A stretch of DNA of 64,000 bases from Silene latifolia (lineage: Eukaryota > Streptophyta > Magnoliopsida > Caryophyllales > Caryophyllaceae). The DNA is taken from positions 28,956,152 through 29,020,151 of the forward strand of contig NC_133536.1 of the NCBI RefSeq assembly GCF_048544455.1, in the 5' to 3' direction. Numbering within the stretch: the first letter of the stretch is position 1; every line of letters starts with the position of its first letter. A program made the translations under genes and the position numbers. The notes under the pieces were generated by a model. That model was not told the DNA's origin. It worked only from the letters and a program-made list of their open reading frames with translations, and did no database searches. This document shows positions 45,665-57,552 of this stretch, one piece after another.

Positions 45665-48600
45665 TGGAGGTGGAGGTTCTAGGTTATCTTTTCTTGCTTA
45701 GACGATCTTTGTTGAATCCTCGCAACTTGAGCTGCAAGGTGTTTATCTTTTCTTATATTCGTTTGACGTGCTACAAAGATATTCACTTTATTGATTTTTT
45801 GAGGCTGCTTCCGACTTCTTGTTTTGGCCTAAGCTTGGTTTTGTTGGTTTATATGCATACACTATATCATACGGAGTATTTGCTTTTAATTGTTTTTTGG
45901 CATTTTGTTTTTCCTCTTTCAGATGTCGTTGATAACGTTAAGAAACTTAATGAGCGCTTTACAGTATAGGTGACGCTTGGAGAATTTTCTGTCATCCGCA
46001 CATCATTCAATGTATGATATCATGAATATTCCTTTATAAACTTGAATTTTGTCTGAACTATGAGTCAATCTAAACCTTAATGAATCCACATGTCAATTGA
46101 CAACTAAACTTACTTTTGAAGTAGATAGTTGGTAGTTCTATATATTCATTTTAGGGGGGAAGGAGGGTTTGAAAGAGAAAAAAAGTATTGATTTACATGA
46201 TGCTTGGTTCTTAGAAAAATGGGAAATTGTAAAAGCATTCCATTTTGTGTCATAAAAATTTGTAATCTGATAGCCGCTTTTGTTTATCTAAAGTTCAGAT
46301 GAAACCTTATTTTTTGGGTGGATAAGGAGGATTAGGCGATTGGTAGTGAGGTGAATTGAAGAAGAATGTAAAGGTTTTTTTTATCAATGCTAAGGAGATA
46401 CTTTATCTGGCTTTCTTTTTGAGATATTTTATGTTGTCGTAGAAATTGGTTAGCATATGTTTTGATATTCAAGTCTCTGCATAAAAGGGTGCTGGGGTTG
46501 CCTCAGTTTAAAATAATACTCCATTTTATTATGCCCTTCTCTTTCCCCACAGAATCCCTAGGTTTTACTACTTTACAGTTTACATGCAGCCCACTTTAAA
46601 GTTGAAAATCTAATAGGATATTGTTGCACAAAATCACATTTTGAAATATAGATTCGTTTTGTAAAAGAAGTTTGCTTCGTGTCTGTGATGCCCACGCCTT
46701 GCACGTTGTCGCCAACTCGCCATGGCCCTTATCGCCCTCAGTGCGCACTGCGTTTTTTGAACTTAGGAGGTAGTTAATAATGCTCAAAGAAAAGTTCCCT
46801 TATCTCCTTCACCTTTGGCTACATTTCCTTTGTGTAGTAGCCAACTTCTCTACCTTCTCTACCTTAAGAGAAATGAAAGAATGCAGTTATTTTGTTGGGT
46901 ATCTGGACTTCAACAAGTGTTCTATTTTTTTACTTTCTTGTTCACACTTCATTTATTCTGACTATTTTTTTTTCTAATGTCTCTTTTTATTCGTGTTTTA
47001 CTTTTCTATTTATTTCTTTGTTGTTTTCCCTCTAACTGATTGTTTCAAATGATTTTCTTGTTAGCCTACCCTAAATCACACTCTCTCTCATTCTTTGGAA
47101 AAGCACTCTTTGAATAAAGTACTACTCGCGTATATTCAAAAGAGAGTTCTTTTCCAGTGAATGAGAGGGAGTATATACTAAGGTTTTATTGTTGTTGTTC
47201 ACTACTTGCTCTCATATGAAATTGGTAATGTTGTTGGCTTTGCATTTTAAGCAATGGAGCGCTTCACATTATCTTTTAAGTTTAAGGCATATTCCTGATG
47301 TTCATGTTAATCAGGCATTAAAAGTATCCACACAGGTCTGATTGTCGAACTTTGCTGTTTTTTGACACGTTCTCATAATTTTGGTGTAAAATAAATAAAT
47401 TGTCCAAGTGTGATAGTGTGATACCTACAGGCGGCGTCGTCGTTGCCTATTTTAGTCGATCACTGCTCTCCGCATCGGCCCACCGTAGTTATTTTATTTC
47501 AGTTTAATCCCTGTCGATTTCTAAACCGTCTCGTCGCTTCTATCTACATGCCTTACTGTGCTGGAGTTAAAGTCAAATGTGTTTTACGCATGGTGATTAT
47601 GCTGACTTCGTTAAAAGGGTCAATCCGATCGGGGGTCAAAGTATACCAGCGATGTTAATTGGGGATGCATGCTTCACAGCAGTCTAATGCTTGTCGCTCA
47701 AGTGAGTTTTGTCGCCGGTTAGCTTTTGCAATTGTCATTTTGTTTGTTGTCCTAGACTGAATGGTGAAATGTTGTAGAATTGGATTTTAGACATACTATT
47801 TGAATCAACTATTGTCATTAACACCATAATTGCGGTGCAATATGTGATTGCGGGAATTGTTATGGTAAATGGCTTTAAGAATTGTAGAGACAAGGTGTGT
47901 TTTTGTCATCAAATTGCTTAATTGTAATGAAAATTTTTGATCTCCCTGAATGATGAATAGTGTCATATTAGATATCTAACACACATATCTGATTAGTAGT
48001 AACAAAGATTCGCATGTGTTTTATGACTTAACAATGAAATATGTCACATTCTGATTTGATTACCTACTAAACCATAGTCAAGAGTGGGAATCTCAGCCTC
48101 TTTTGCTTAAAGGTTTTGTTTGTTCATTTTCTGGTCCATCTCGAAGAAATTGTGTTTTTGAGCACTCTATTGTATTAACTGATGTTTCTTTGAAGCCTGA
48201 TTTCTGTAACAAGCTAAAGGTTTGGAGACTTCTACCCTTATAACCATAATCTTATGAGCCTGAACTCAAAGGAATCCCAAGTTCTTATCTTAATTGTTAG
48301 GTTTGATTCTGAACGAGTGGTTTTCACATGTATTCTTCCCTTTACTTACATTTAATTCTAGCATGTGTGGTGTTGTCTATGCCTTGTTGTTTAACTACTA
48401 TTGATTAACTCTCGCATCTGGTTATTGCACTTACACTATCTACTTACACTTTTTCTCTGAATCATCCTTTAGCTCCATTCCCATATATTCATAAGTTTCT
48501 TGGGAGTATAGGCTATAGGGAAGTGATTTTAGGGTTTTGGATTTAGAATATAGTTACTGGTTGGTGGACGTTAGGGGAGACAATCTTTTATCCAAAGGTT

Positions 48601-51350
48601 CTATTTTCTTGGTTTAGTTAGTATGGGAATTTGATAAGATTTGTTTCAAGGAACTATTGAATGCCAACAAGAAACCCCCGTTACTTTTTCTCATAACAAT
48701 TAGTCGAGTTATAAATTCAAGTGACAGATGGCTTACGGAGGAAAGCTAATACGATCAAACGCAGACGATGTGCCACACCTTAAAAGTACCGCGCGTTTCT
48801 TATTGGGATTTCGATAGTTCTTCAACATTTCTTTTCATAACAATGCTTTTGCTGTTATCTGATTCAAAGAATGGTTTGTATTAACCATTTCTAAGTGTGG
48901 ATTTCTTAAAAATAATTGTGACACTATGTCAAGCCCCCATTATGCATATAGCCTAAACAATCTTCGATTGTTTTTTGGTTGCTTTCTGGCATTTGATTAC
49001 TTCTTTTGGTTTCTTCTTCTCTATTTATTTTTGCTTTTTAGATCCTTACTGTTTTTGCTGGTCTGTATTTTTTGCGGGTTTCTTTTGCTGTTCTGTTGCA
49101 TGGATGCGTGGTACTGCTTTTTAGACCGTTCTTAACAGTTGTGTTTTAAAATAGGTTGGAATTAGCTTATCTGTGTTGTGTTACAAGTGAACCTCATCAT
49201 GATTCAGCGTGTTAAGGCTTCAAATCATTTTATTTCAGATTGTTGCTTCTTTATACACAATGCGGTTGCTTTGCATGTAATGAGACATCTATGAGTTTTC
49301 TTGAAAGTGTGATGAGATTCTGAGATAACCTATTAGTTGTATGTCCTATGTCACCTTCCTTCACTACATTTTAGATGTGTCAATTTTTAAGGTCCGGAGG
49401 AGAAATATCGATGTAACCAAAGAAAAGTGCCTTAAAAATAATTTGATTGATTAACAATTACAGTAGTTGTATAAAAGAGTTGAAAAATCTGTTGGGATCA
49501 ATTTTCGTTGTCATATACTCTGAGCCAAATTGTAAAGGTTAGTCCTCTATAAAGTTCAGGAACATGACTATCTTTTTGTACCTAAATTCTTTTTTTGCGA
49601 GTATCGGTGTCTTAAAATTTGAAAAACTAAGTATTGGAGCCTATTTTCAGGATCATTGCACGCTGTTGTAGAAAAAGTGGGAAACACTCAAATTGTTTCA
49701 GGGTTCAGGTCTTGGAGTTCATAACCCGCCTGTTCTGAAAGAAAATTTAAAATATGTATGTTGCCATGTTTTGAGGTTTGTTGATCGGGCCAGACCAATT
49801 GAACCATCACCCCTCTTTGGCTACTGGCTCAGTGTCTGGTCTGGTTTTTGCAGCATTCTGAGGACGTATGTTTTCCAGCAAATTTAAGGCGATTTGGCTG
49901 ATTTTATAACCTCATTTGTGGTGGAGTGTCCCTTTGTTAATTATTTAACCCAGTGATATAACTTCTAATAAAACGGATGTACTTTACAGGTGTGGGCGGC
50001 TACGCCGATTGGAAATTTGGAGGTTACCTATACACAGTGAATATCATGTATGTGGATATATTTCTGTATTGCAATTTCTTGCCTTTTTACGAGGTTTTCG
50101 AGTCCTCGTCTCAATTTGCCTATTTTCCAAATTCGGTCCGAAACACATTATCTCAGTACCTGTTTCTTCCTCAGTTATTTTTTTCACTTTAACCTTAGTT
50201 GGGTTGTATTGATTTCAATAGTTTGGTTGTTTGTTGAGATTGTTGGATACTTGCTCAGGTTACCTGTCATTAAGATTTGTGGGAATAAGTTCAAGGTCGG
50301 TACTGTATTTCAGATATGCAACATGTTATTTTTCTTACCACCTAAATGCCTGGGAGAAAGGCAAACAGAGGACCTTTTAAAACAGCCAGGTATAACTCTA
50401 CTTTCGGCTATAATTTCGAAGACAAGGCTGATGTATTTTTGTTCAGATGTGTCTGTTTTTTGCGATGGAGAAAATCTATAATGCTGTTGTGAAATCCCTA
50501 CTGTGTAACAATAGGGGTATCACTTCAACGACCAATTAAAAGGACAGCCACATTTAGCCATCAATATTTGAGCTTTGGCAGACATTTAATAGCCGTTTGT
50601 AGGTTGGCGCTCTGGATGTGAAAAGGGTGATCCCTTTGCCCTTCTCCCAGGTATTCAGGAAGTAGGCAAAGGATGAGGTTGCATTGCTATGCTATTTACA
50701 CTACTTTGCATTGGTACCTTCTCGTCTTCATGAGGGTTTACATGAGTTTTTGTCCTAAGCGGCCGAATATAAAACTATAGTTAATTAGGATACCTTTTGT
50801 ATAGATGCTTCTGATGTTGTAATTACGCAGTATATATACTTACCATTCATATCTTGCCATATGAAGCCTGTGACAGAAGGGTATAAGACAAAATCGAGCC
50901 ATCTCTGAGGCAGTATGGGATTTCTCGACTGCCATGTTCTTTCTTCTTCTTCTTCATCCTCTTTTATCCGACGGTTGTTAATTGTCCAGTAATTTGTCAT
51001 TTTTTTTAAAAGTTATTGCTCTTGAAACTTAGTGTATATGAACACCAATATCATTCACACATCATCTATTGAAGATTCAATAGCTCAAGGCTTGTAATGT
51101 GCCCTTTTACATTCCCTCTTCATTCACTAAAACTAAATCAGGCATTAAGTTACTTGATATTGACCTAGGAAAGAAAAATATAGGAGAAATGGAGATTTAG
51201 TTGATTGAGAAAGAAAATGAGCAGTGACCAAAAATTTGATGATTAACTCAATCATATTATGTGGAAAGTGTGTGAATATTGAATCATATTGATTAGTGTC
51301 TTTTCTCATATAGGACCAGTGCACCATATTCAAAGTTTCAAATACAGGAA
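45665..51350. other. Intron-like DNA with scattered exon-like scraps
   Basis: T-rich on the + strand, as in plant introns, with repeated TTTCAG/GTAAG-type borders. One scrap, 45924-45969, follows a CTCTTTCAG acceptor and reads VVDNVKKLNERFTV then a stop. Others near 47440-47655 and 49980-50040 have balanced composition but no recognised family. No intact gene. Confidence 0.4.
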
Positions 51351-51461
51351 TACCTGAAGCGGTTGAGTCGGGCGAGAGACATGGAAGCACCCTTGAAGGA
51401 AGCCATTGAAGAGAAGAAAGATACCATGTTCACTTCATTTAGGCAGCTTATTGATAGTTAG
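51351..51461 (+). pseudogene. Unidentified exon-like segment
   Basis: An open frame reads QEYLKRLSRARDMEAPLKEA then EEKKDTMFTSFRQLIDS and a stop. The charged, helical composition looks like real protein. It is preceded by noncoding DNA and followed by ordinary AT-rich sequence, so it is probably a captured terminal exon. Family not recognised. Confidence 0.4.
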
Positions 51462-52911
51462 TGTCTGGCAACAAGTGAGTACTTATTTTGTCTGCTGCAG
51501 GACATTGTTGTTGATCTTTTGATTTGCACATTTTGATAGTTCTATTTTGTGGCGTTTTTTTTTATAATAGTTTGGATAAGATATTTTATAAGGCAAATTC
51601 TTGTTTCAAACGACTATTTTCGTCTGAATCAAATGTCACCACTTAACAATAAAATGTAAATATTTCCTAATAAACTGTCACATTCAGTTTTTGTTAAAAA
51701 CTTTCAATTTTAGTTATAACATTTTATCGTTAAATGGTTAATTTCTATTAAAAAATGTTTTTAACATTTTATGTCTTAAATAAGACCGTCTTAAGGGAGA
51801 CCTACTCATTTGAGAACTGTTATTGGATATAATGGGCCAACGGTGCTTGAACAACCTATTAATATTTTTGGAAGATCAAATATTCCGTAGTTTCAAGTTA
51901 ACTTAATTTTCTCCTGTTATGTTATCTGTTTGTTGTTCTCAATGATATATACGTGGTGCTTATGGTCAAAGTTTTGAGGAAAAGACGGCTTTTATACAGA
52001 AAGTCCCACTTCTTCCAATGTACATAGGACTGACATTTCAGTCACTTTTAATTATATAGGAGTTTTCCTTCTTGATATGTGCTCGTGCTACTAACAACTA
52101 CTTTTAGCTTTGACAATGGAAGGGCTTAACACAAAAGTAGTTTGGTTGTTTGGCTTCTACCTTGACTACGTTTAAGGTATAATGTTAGTGTGCGGTGCTG
52201 TGTATTTGTGAAGAATTTTGTATGGAATTAGTGTGTGTTCATCTAATTAGTGTCCCCACCCCCAGTTTGTTTATATATAGTTTTTGAGATCTTAAAGATG
52301 ATTGGAATTAAAGTGGTGATACGAAAGCTCCTGTTTGATTCTTATCTTGTTTAATTACAACAAGTAGCAGCACGATGTTTTGGAATTAAGTTCTTTAACG
52401 TTTATCTATTTGGAAAGTCCGAATTAGATAGAGTATGTATTACGGATCATTTGAAGTAGTGTCGTACATTGCAGAAACCATAAGAGGAGAATGTGGGTAA
52501 GGGGTTGTTTTAAGCTTAAAGGTTCTAATGACTTGTGTTGGTTGACCATGGAAATTAGTTGGTAATCATAGACTTGGAGTGAGATTAGTAGATTTATATT
52601 TAGAATTAGGATTCTTATCTGACTCAAACTATTCAAATTACCCGTTTGCCAGTATACTTACCCTGCATTAAAAGTGTCTTTGATCACTATGATACTGGTG
52701 TAGTGGTGTTGTATTGCCTTATAAAGAAGCCAACTTCCCCATTTATCTCGAATGTATATAGGAATATTACAAAATGGGACCATAGTGGCGATCAGGCACC
52801 TATCACTGTCAAACAATTACACAACTCTAAATCTCAACCTCCGGCTTGACCTTTTGGTATTTCGTTCCTCTCACCTAATGATTTACTAAATGTTGTTGTA
52901 ATGTATTGCAG
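51462..52911. other. Non-coding DNA within Helitron-like region
   Basis: AT-rich. 51770-51810 holds TAAGACCGTCTTA, a short palindromic motif common in plant repeats. 52740-52848 could be a remnant of the kinase N-lobe, but the similarity is too weak to call. Confidence 0.4.
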
Positions 52912-53024
52912 GCAAAATGAAGATTATTGAAAATGATATCTATAGCTTTGGATTTATACTACTTGAATCTCTTATTGGTCCTTCAATGTAGCCCAAGAAG
53001 ACAATCACACTCTTAAATGAAGAG
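52912..53024 (+). pseudogene. LRR receptor-like kinase fragment (inactive-kinase type)
   Basis: After a TTGCAG acceptor the frame reads MKIIENDIYSFGFILLESLI then GPSM, a stop, and PKKTITLLNE before a GTAAGC donor. DIYSFGFILLE followed by GPS matches the C-lobe of plant LRR kinases of the At3g03770 type, which are thought to be catalytically weak or inactive membrane receptors. The in-frame TAG and loss of both flanking exons show it is a captured fragment. Confidence 0.75.
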
Positions 53025-54116
53025 GTAAGCCCTTGTACCTGGTTTTGGGCACTAGAATCTAACTGCACAGCAGCATTACCTTAATGCGTTAAGGGCTCCC
53101 TCATAAGCTGGTGTTCGGGAGTCGGCTATACACAACATTACCCATAAGCTAGAAACACCAATTGATTGGTTCAAATAAATTGCATCATCTGTTATTCCCA
53201 AAAAGATGGGTCGAGTTTGGGCATGTCACAAGAAATATCAGGCAAGTATATTTTTTAAACGGGGATTGAACTTTGAAGTTTCTAGGTTCATTAAACTGGT
53301 TGTACATCATCTGCCTAAGTTATGTTTAATGTGAAGTTATTAGTTTAGGTGGTCTCTGCTTGCTTTTGTTGAGATTGAGCGGGAGGATGTGAGAGGGGAT
53401 AGGTCGAAGGGTGGAGGAAGGCACATAGCGTTGAGCGGGAGGATGTGAGAGCGAGTTATTGAGTAGTATGGACTCTGCTGGTGTCCTGATGTGCATTTTA
53501 CGGTTTACTTATCTTTATTAGTATTTTCTTCCAGTTAATGATTATTGTTATATGTTGACAGCCTGTAACCTGTTTCTCCCAGATAAAGAGCAATGGGAAA
53601 TAGCCGAACGACATGAAGAAGAGAAAGAGAAAGATAATGAGAACGAGAATGAGGATTAGAAGATGAATATCCAGTATTTCTAATTTTTTAACGTACTCAT
53701 ATCATTTACATCTTATGAATATCATTCACGGGAATAATTTCGCAAACAATTACGGAGCGTTACTGAAAATTATAGGGGTGTCGTCTATGTAACTATAAAT
53801 TTACCCTACATTGTAAAACAGATAATGTTAGTTATTTTGCGGATCTGAATGTAATACCCTCGTATGTGTTTCATTCAATGCCTTTGAATTATGTGAAATA
53901 CAACACAAGTTTCAGGTATGTGAAATACTACAATGCTTATTTCAAAATAAAGTAAAAATACTACAATGCTTTACCCTAAATTATCAACAATCAATTTCGA
54001 GGAATAAGGGGATCCCTTAGAATCATCAATGCCGGAGAATACGAAAAAAAAAAACTGTATACCATTTTGGTGCTATACTTCCGACTTACTTCCACTTGAC
54101 ATTTCACCATATTGGG
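53025..54116. other. Non-coding DNA before Helitron 3' end
   Basis: Includes a 23-base direct repeat (TTGAGCGGGAGGATGTGAGA core) at about 53376 and 53431. After a CTCCCAG acceptor there is an acidic scrap at 53582-53660 reading KEQWEIAERHEEEKEKDNEN and a stop, perhaps the end of a captured gene. No intact gene. Confidence 0.45.
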
Positions 54117-54151
54117 GCACCGCGCCCGATAGGGCGCGGTGCAGCAACTAG
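54117..54151 (+). other. Helitron 3' terminus (hairpin + CTAG)
   Basis: GCACCGCGCCC and GGGCGCGGTGC form a perfect 11-bp stem with loop GATA, then AGCAACTAG and host T. This is the canonical Helitron 3' signal. Confidence 0.85.
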
Positions 54152-55124
54152 TATTAAACAAAATCTCATAATATTAGGTGAGATGGTCTAATTAAGGCAA
54201 GTATACACATTTGACTAAATTTCTCTTCATTTACCCAAAATACTTGGCTATATTCACGCAACTTCATTCATGTTTGCCTAAATTAAACCAAAACTTATTC
54301 AATATAAATGGAAGATTTTCTCTATTAATACACAAAATATTTCTGAAACAAAACTTACTAGAAATTTAAAAACGAAGTATCATAAGATTAATCTTTTCCC
54401 CATTTATATATACACTATAATATTTTGCAATATATTTTTCATTTTATGCATTAGTTTATAATCCCAAATCTTTTTATGTTCACATAATCACTTATAACTC
54501 ACATTCTTAAATCTTACGGAGTAAATCTTAAGTATACTAAACTATTACAGTACTACTCTTATAGTACTAAACTACTACAGTACTACTCTGTGTGTACTTC
54601 GTACTACAAATACCAAAAGCTTTCTTCCAATTTTATATTGCCATGATTATTCACCCTTAGAGTTATAAGTTATAACAACATCAAAAGGAATGAAGTTGAA
54701 AAGATGGTCCAACAAAGAAGACCTCAAAGAAGACCTCAGCAAATACATGGATATCGATAATTTAGGTGAAAGAATGGAAGGAAATGAATACTTTAATTTA
54801 TAATAGCGTTAAATTCTTTAATTTATAAACGTTGAAATATTATAGGCATGGCGTTTTATAATGCTTATGCTCTACAACATTGAGTAATTGGTTTTAATGG
54901 ATGATATTTAATCACAATTTGTATAATTAAGTACATACAATTTATATTTGGTTAGTTTTTTTTTTTTTTTTTTTTAAGAAAAAAACATTTAATTTAAATG
55001 AAACGACAAAAGCGGACCTCTCTAACACGCCTACTTCAAGTTACACCGGTTTCGATTGTGTAAGGATTAGTATACATGTTAGAAATGGTTTATAACGCAT
55101 TTATTTTAAGCAGATCTGGTAAAC
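54152..55124. other. Intergenic DNA
   Basis: AT-rich, with a poly-T run near 54957-54976. No gene was seen. Confidence 0.5.
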
Positions 55125-55500
55125 TGGTTAATCGGGACAGACCAGTTCGGGTCGGGTCAGTTTAGGTCTCTCATTGATTTCAGGTTAAGTCAGGTCGGGT
55201 CGGTCACTTCGGGTTTCGGGTCTGTTTCTGTTTTGTTGGTCAAGTCTATTTCGGGTTATTTCGGGTCAATGAATAAGAGATAAAAAGTCATTTCAAGTCA
55301 TTTCGGTTCAATTAGAGTGCTGTCAGGTCATATTCGGGTTTAGTGGCTCCGAGTCGGGTCATTTTTGGGTCGGGTTAGTTACGGGTCAATAAAGCTCGGG
55401 TCATTTCGGGCAGGTTCGGATCAATCCGGGTTTCGGGCCACATTTGGGTGATGTAGTTCGGGTCAATTTTGGGTCTTGGGTCAGCCTTTTCGGATCAAGT
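55125..55500. repeat. TCGGGTC-rich repeat region
   Basis: Dozens of irregular TTCGGGTC / GGGTCGGGTC copies. Such stretches are common in plant hAT-like non-autonomous elements, but no terminal repeats were found here. Confidence 0.7.
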
Positions 55501-56992
55501 GGCTTTTATGAGGTCTACGTTTAAGATTAAATTCTAATTGAAAATAATATTTAATCGTATTAAATATTTTAACAATTACTATTTTTGAAATTTGTTTAAA
55601 ATATCTCTCAATATCATGTCATTTTTTGTCTTTTTTTTGTTTTAAAAAAAAAAATGAAAATATAGTTAACATAAATTTAGTTTCGAGGTGATACCTTGAC
55701 TGTAAATTATCATCGAATCATTACGAGTTTTAGTTGATTTGGGTACCTTGATAAAAATGGGTCGGTCGAGCCGAGTAAAGTTTTAACCGGTCTACTTGAA
55801 AATTCTCTCTATATATAAATGTTAATAACTAATTATATTACATTTTTAAAAGCAACCCCGCATAGGACATCTTAACTAGGTGAAAAACTATATATTAAAA
55901 TATTACCACCATATATTATCATAATCATATGCTATATTTGCCAAACTGTTAATTGTTAAGAATTATAAATTTACCTCAAATAACAATAGTGTGATTTGCG
56001 TTAAATTTGGCAGGTGTAATTTGAAAACTATCCTCATTAATTTCAAACAACAGCATCTCCCACAAAATTAAGAAAAAAGGGCTTCCTTTCTAATTAATAT
56101 TCCAATTAGAAAATTAGCATATTAATTTGGCTAAATTCATTCAAAAGTATTTGGATTATGATTATTCCAATTATGACTATCTTCATTAACGTCAAAAAAG
56201 GATTCCTTTCCAATTAATACTCCAATGAGTAGATTGGACCAGAGTGCTCCATATTACTCCCTCCGTCAAAATCATTTGTTTATCTTTTATATTCTTTGTG
56301 AGATGTCTTTTAATCAAAGATACATAAATAAATGAATTGGCCGAAGAGAGTATCTTTCAAGAAATGTAACTAACACAAATTGATTGAACAATTTATTAGA
56401 GACGAGTTAGATAGAGGTTAATATTGGATTCGTATAAATTGATATGTTAAATAAATCATCCTTTGATTCATCTTTTTTTTGTGCTCTAATCTACTCTTCA
56501 CAATACTTCTTTTAACTTCCAGTTACTCTAATTAAGGTTGATTTAAAAATATATATCTACCATATAATTTTACACAAGTGACAATACAACACTAACCAAT
56601 GACGTAGAAATTCACAACGGTTATGGTTGTATTTACCACCATTTTGATACTCCACACTATAAATGCATAGTTGGTATTTCTTAAGATAGGGTTAAATAAC
56701 ACCGTACTTGGATGGATCAGACAAGCTTATTATTAATCCCAAGATATTATGCTTTTGTCCTATGTATTTTATTTGATCCGTTTTAAGTTTAAGACGGGGG
56801 TATTAGAATTTAGAACGTAAATATTGATATGCCAACAGGGTAGGAAAACCATTTTATAGTCTTTACTTAAATGCGTATGAGAACGTAAATATTGATACGT
56901 CAACGGGGTAGGAAAATAACATATGTCACATTGCAATAGTTTCAGTTTGTGTAAAAACAATTGGGTAAATAAAATATGAAGTTTCATACTCT
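55501..56992. other. AT-rich intergenic DNA, part of a possible small Helitron
   Basis: TTCTCTCTATATATAAATG at 55803 is a possible Helitron 5' end for the terminus at 57552, though the base before TC is T rather than A. CTCCCTCCGTC at 56265-56280 is a lone Stowaway-type end. No gene. Confidence 0.4.
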
Positions 56993-57210
56993 CTTGAGTC
57001 CTTTCGTCCCGATCATTCGTTTGCCTTTGGTTTGGACACAAATTCCAAGAAAAGAGAAGGAGGTCAATTATTAAATAACAAGTTAATCAAATTGAGTGTG
57101 AAGTATCAAATTGCTTATCAAAGGCATTCCTAATATAAAGGCACGCAATTGATTGAGACAACCCAAAATGGAATAAGCAAACAAATTAGTGGGACAAATG
57201 GAGTTTCATA
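56993..57210. mobile_element. Stowaway-like MITE, diverged
   Basis: The left end CTTTCGTCCCGATCATTCG with TTTGCCTTT is mirrored by AATAAGCAAACAAATTAG with GTGGGACAAATGGAG at the right. Non-coding, ~215 bp. Confidence 0.6.
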
Positions 57211-57523
57211 TAAAGAGTTACTTACACCATTGTTTTACACAATTCAGGTTCAGATCAAGCTTTGGTCCTAAATTTGGGTGTCGAGTAAGGTTATTGGGAT
57301 CAACTCAATTTTGACAATTCTACATTACCTCAGCTGCCTAATTCGACTACTTGCCAACAACTTATCAAAAGTCGAGAAAAAAAATCATAGTATTTCGAAT
57401 TAAAAAGATCATAGTATCAAAAGTGTATGAGTAGTAGACAAACTGCAATTTTCTAAAATTTAATAATTTACTAAATCCAAAAAATAAGTAAGTTGTTACT
57501 TTTAATAATACTTTCCGTTTCCT

Positions 57524-57552
57524 CCCGTGCAGTGCACGGGTTCAAAAACTAG
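57524..57552 (+). other. Helitron 3' terminus
   Basis: CCCGTGCAGTGCACGGG hairpin, TTCAAAAA, CTAG, then host T. This is a classic plant Helitron end. The 5' partner is uncertain. Confidence 0.85.

Larger units (their letters stand above)
38759..54151 (+). mobile_element. Large Helitron-like region with captured gene fragments
   Basis: The 3' end is convincing: an 11-bp GC hairpin (54117-54142) and CTAG at 54148-54151 followed by T. The 5' end is proposed at TCATATCATA (38759) after an A; AT-rich sequence and two TTGCCACGTGTC boxes (38820-38860) follow, as in known plant Helitron 5' regions. Inside are an inverted-repeat element (39890-43138), an RPL18 fragment, an LRR-kinase fragment and other exon-like pieces, all on the + strand. 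No Rep/helicase is seen, so it would be non-autonomous. The 15.4-kb extent is an inference; the true 5' end could lie closer to 43590, where the box recurs. Confidence 0.42.

Noticed and set aside
50785..51000. Minus-strand frame with an acidic run (EDEEEEE)
   Set aside because: The acidic run comes from a CTT microsatellite-like tract; the rest has no recognisable domain.
55125..55500. Telomere-like or G-quadruplex array of TCGGGTC
   Set aside because: Irregular spacing and not the plant telomere repeat TTTAGGG; a common plant interspersed repeat is simpler.
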